Below the pieces are notes generated by a model. That model ran no database searches. It was not told where the DNA came from and saw nothing but the letters and a program-made list of their open reading frames with translations. The position numbers and the translations under genes were made by a program. Below are positions 5,154 through 5,573 of a stretch of DNA of 5,573 bases, piece after piece (the first letter of the stretch is position 1; the number at the start of each line of letters is the position of its first letter). Source of the stretch: Candidatus Coatesiibacteriota bacterium (GTDB lineage Bacteria > RBG-13-66-14); the NCBI GenBank assembly GCA_014728185.1, contig WJMB01000087.1:1-5573 (forward strand), given 5' to 3'.

Positions 5154-5573
5154 TCAGGCCAGGCTCCGGCGCAACTCGGCCAGATTGCGCTCGAAGGGCG
5201 GGCGGATCACCCCGTGCTCGGTAACCAGCGCGTTGATGTAGGCGTGGGGGGTGACGTCGAAGGCCGGGTTATAGACCTTGACCCCTTCCGGCGCGCTGGG
5301 GACGCCGCGGTAGCGGCGTACCTCCTCGGGGTTCCTCTCCTCGATGGGAATGCCCGAGCCGTCGGGCAGCTCGAAATCGAAGGTCGACAGCGGCGCGGCG
5401 ATGTAGAAGGGCAGGCCGTGCTCCTTGGCCAGGATGGCCAGGCCGTAGGTGCCGATCTTGTTGGCGGCGTCGCCGTTGGCGGCGATGCGGTCCGCCCCGG
5501 TCACCACACAGTCGACCATCCCCCGGCGCATCACCGTGGCCGCCATGTCGTCGCAGATCACCGTGACGTCGAC
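5154..5573 (-). CDS. mtnA: Methylthioribose-1-phosphate isomerase, C-terminal part
   Basis: Cytoplasmic enzyme of the methionine salvage pathway that converts 5-methylthioribose 1-phosphate to 5-methylthioribulose 1-phosphate. Only the last 139 residues are present; the N-terminal 200 or so lie beyond the right edge. Visible family blocks, numbered from the window edge, are GADRIAANGD (26-35) continuing to NKIGTYGLAILAKEHG (38-53), PFYIAAPLSTFD (55-66), IPIEERNPEEV (75-85) and APEGVKVYNPAFDVTPH (94-110). The Asp of GADRI should be the catalytic aspartate; the catalytic cysteine would be in the missing part. The eIF2B-related superfamily also includes translation factor subunits and ribose-1,5-bisphosphate isomerases, but GADRIAANGD with NPAFDVTP points to MtnA. 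The frame runs open to the edge, so the start lies outside. It converges on the lipoprotein gene across a shared terminator. Confidence 0.92.
   Translation of the reverse strand, partial: VDVTVICDDMAATVMRRGMVDCVVTGADRIAANGDAANKIGTYGLAILAKEHGLPFYIAAPLSTFDFELPDGSGIPIEERNPEEVRRYRGVPSAPEGVKVYNPAFDVTPHAYINALVTEHGVIRPPFERNLAELRRSLA

Overview
The window reads as chromosomal DNA from a GC-rich Gram-negative bacterium outside the well-studied proteobacteria. A Kdo transferase (waaA/kdtA) implies lipopolysaccharide. In that enzyme the family block usually written T-E-L-W-P is V-K-F-D-L-W-P, closer to the Bacteroidetes/Chlorobi-type enzymes. The genes are very GC-rich (one 60-base line, 4381-4440, is 49/60 G+C), while the main intergenic region falls to 19/60 (2341-2400). 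I cannot name a genus; an FCB-like or candidate-phylum lineage is an inference.

Layout. Positions 1-140 hold a nested inverted repeat and the 3' flank of dnaA; no dnaN is visible. dnaA (141-1448, minus strand) encodes a complete replication initiator. About 1.25 kb without a convincing gene follows (1449-2696). Its dnaA-proximal part (1459-1814) carries one perfect DnaA box, several one-mismatch boxes and two palindromes, and is a good candidate for oriC. The rest is AT-richer and holds only short, unrecognised open frames. A good sigma70-type promoter (2621-2649) leads into waaA (2697-4010, plus). The waaA stop overlaps by one base the start of a PnrA/BMP-type substrate-binding lipoprotein gene (4010-5062, plus). 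A symmetric hairpin terminator (5086-5119) separates this pair from mtnA (minus), which enters from the right and is cut by the window edge at 5573.

How the parts relate. dnaA and waaA diverge from the candidate origin, so both would be transcribed away from it, as expected near oriC. waaA and the lipoprotein gene look like one translationally coupled operon, although Kdo transfer to lipid A and nucleoside-type ligand binding have no obvious biochemical link. mtnA belongs to methionine salvage and converges on this operon.

No clearly new multi-gene system is visible. The points most worth checking are the origin architecture, the unusual dnaA neighbourhood, a P-loop substitution in DnaA, and the nested inverted repeat at the left edge.
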